Below are positions 63,386 through 64,000 of a stretch of 64,000 bases of DNA, in pieces (the first letter of the stretch is position 1; every line of letters starts with the position of its first letter). Source of the stretch: Scopulibacillus darangshiensis (GTDB lineage Bacteria; Bacillota; Bacilli; Bacillales; Sporolactobacillaceae); contig NZ_SLXK01000004.1 of assembly GCF_004341035.1 (NCBI RefSeq), positions 1-64,000 on the forward strand, given 5' to 3'. The translations under genes were made by a program, and so were the position numbers. The notes beneath the pieces are model-generated. The model was given only the letters and a program-made list of their open reading frames with translations, ran no database searches and had not been told where the DNA came from.

Positions 63386-63421
63386 GCAGCTGGTTAGAAT
63401 AAAAAGTTTTCTATGGGGGAT

Positions 63422-63472
63422 AGCGAAAGCCTCGGGCCCGATACACATTGGGTAAGAGGATTTCGCTTTTTA
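63422..63472 (+). terminator. Terminator of the amine operon
   Basis: AGCGAAAGCCTC (63422-63433) pairs with GAGGATTTCGCT (63456-63467), one mismatch, followed by TTTTT. Confidence 0.8.
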
Positions 63473-63524
63473 AGTATGCTCAAGCGATTAAAAAAAAGTT
63501 ACGGCCATCTACGTAATTCATTTC

Positions 63525-63540
63525 AACTATTTCAATAGTT
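63525..63540. promoter_or_regulatory. AACTATT inverted repeat
   Basis: AACTATT-TC-AATAGTT is a perfect 7-bp inverted repeat 84 bp before the last gene, upstream of the larger palindrome. It may be part of the promoter or a second operator. Confidence 0.4.
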
Positions 63541-63560
63541 ATGTTAGTATTATCATATTC

Positions 63561-63584
63561 ATTATATGAACATGTTCATATAAT
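63561..63584. promoter_or_regulatory. Perfect 24-bp palindrome, TetR-type operator
   Basis: The two 12-bp arms (first arm ATTATATGAACA) are exact inverse complements with no spacer; the core is GAACATGTTC. It lies 40 bp before the start at 63624, where a TetR or similar dimer would block transcription. The regulator gene is not in the window. Confidence 0.75.
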
Positions 63585-63623
63585 CTGAAAAGGGAAAATC
63601 CTATCAAATGAAAGGGGCTAATC

Positions 63624-64000
63624 ATGCAAACAGCAAAAAAAGAAACAGTGGAAAAGCGGTTGAAGGCTCTAAGACAGCGGATGGACAAAAAGGGGATTGA
63701 TGTATCGTTATTTTGGGATCCGGATAATGAATATTATTTAAGCGGATTTCGGGCCATTTCGTATTCCCGGCCAATTGTATTGCTTGTATACAAGGATAAA
63801 ACACAGTACATCATCCCTGCATTGGAGAATGACCATGCTCGTGAAAATGCGGCAGTTGATGAGTTCTTTGTTTACCACGAAAAAATTCAAAACAGTCATT
63901 TGGATACACAATACTTTCAGCCTCTTAACAGAATTCTGGACGATGTATCTAAGAATAATGTGTTGGGTATTGAAATGGGCATTGTGCCAGCATCTGTTTA
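63624..64000 (+). CDS. M24-family peptidase, N-terminal part (cut by window end)
   Basis: The frame runs open to the window end (125 codons). It shows a creatinase N-terminal domain: ETVEKRLKALRQRMDKKGID, LFWDPDNEYYLSGFRAI and YKDKTQYIIPALENDHA. Relatives are Xaa-Pro dipeptidases or creatinase-like hydrolases; the metal-binding domain is outside the window. AAAGGGG lies before ATG 63624. It begins a new transcription unit behind the palindrome. Confidence 0.8.
   Translation, partial: MQTAKKETVEKRLKALRQRMDKKGIDVSLFWDPDNEYYLSGFRAISYSRPIVLLVYKDKTQYIIPALENDHARENAAVDEFFVYHEKIQNSHLDTQYFQPLNRILDDVSKNNVLGIEMGIVPASV

Noticed and set aside
1-64000. Transposons, prophage genes, rRNA or tRNA
   Set aside because: I saw no transposase, integrase, phage structural gene or cloverleaf-type RNA on reading through; the repeats found carry no coding capacity.

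Overview
The window looks like chromosomal DNA of a spore-former-type Gram-positive bacterium (Bacillota, order Bacillales; I do not commit to a genus). The reasons are strong AGGAGG-type ribosome binding sites, many TTG and GTG starts, intrinsic terminators with T-tails, lipoproteins with short Bacillus-style signal peptides, and families typical of Bacillaceae (393-aa NupC, urease order ureABCEFGD, DUF3311 plus sodium-symporter pairs). I see no rRNA, tRNA, phage, transposase or CRISPR array. It reads as a catabolic island: about 60 genes, nearly all for uptake and breakdown of unusual carbon and nitrogen sources, each block with its own regulator.

Layout. (1) 182-6856: glycan operon with two GH29 alpha-L-fucosidases flanking three Gfo/Idh/MocA-type dehydrogenases and a sugar isomerase. 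(2) 6879-8797, minus: FadR-type regulator and CynX-like MFS transporter. (3) 9140-11211: class C acid phosphatase lipoprotein and NupC nucleoside transporter, a nucleotide-salvage pair. (4) 11465-16034: ABC sugar importer (binding protein and two permeases, no ATPase) with an AraR-like GntR/LacI hybrid regulator and a perfect palindromic operator. (5) 16191-23517: divergent nickel permease and UreI/AmiS urea channel, then ureABCEFGD. (6) 23703-31005: PadR and LysR regulators, an M20 amidohydrolase with a sodium symporter and DUF3311 protein, and an M24 peptidase. (7) 31172-44411: 4-hydroxyphenylacetate (HPA) meta-cleavage cluster including its own FAD synthetase-like gene, a XylR_N/V4R/PucR-type regulator and a second HpaB. 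(8) 44498-54504: malonate decarboxylase operon mdcH-A-B-C-DE-G, its GntR regulator, and a divergent M42 peptidase/DUF3311/sodium-symporter operon that shares the same operator. (9) 54556-63385: large SARP/MalT-like regulator facing an operon of aldehyde dehydrogenase, omega-aminotransferase, MoaF-like protein, APC permease and a truncated SDR. (10) 63624-end: start of an M24 peptidase gene behind a perfect 24-bp palindrome.

How it may work together (inference). The block-9 operon looks like an amine catabolic module: import, transamination to an aldehyde, oxidation to an acid. If the amine is tyramine-like, the product is HPA, which block 7 degrades; if it is beta-alanine, the product is malonate, which block 8 degrades. 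The shared TTGTCGACAAT-type operator makes the block-8 sodium symporter a candidate malonate importer, since no MdcF or MadLM transporter is present. Three copies of a structured intergenic repeat and a 52-bp tandem repeat are the main non-coding features.
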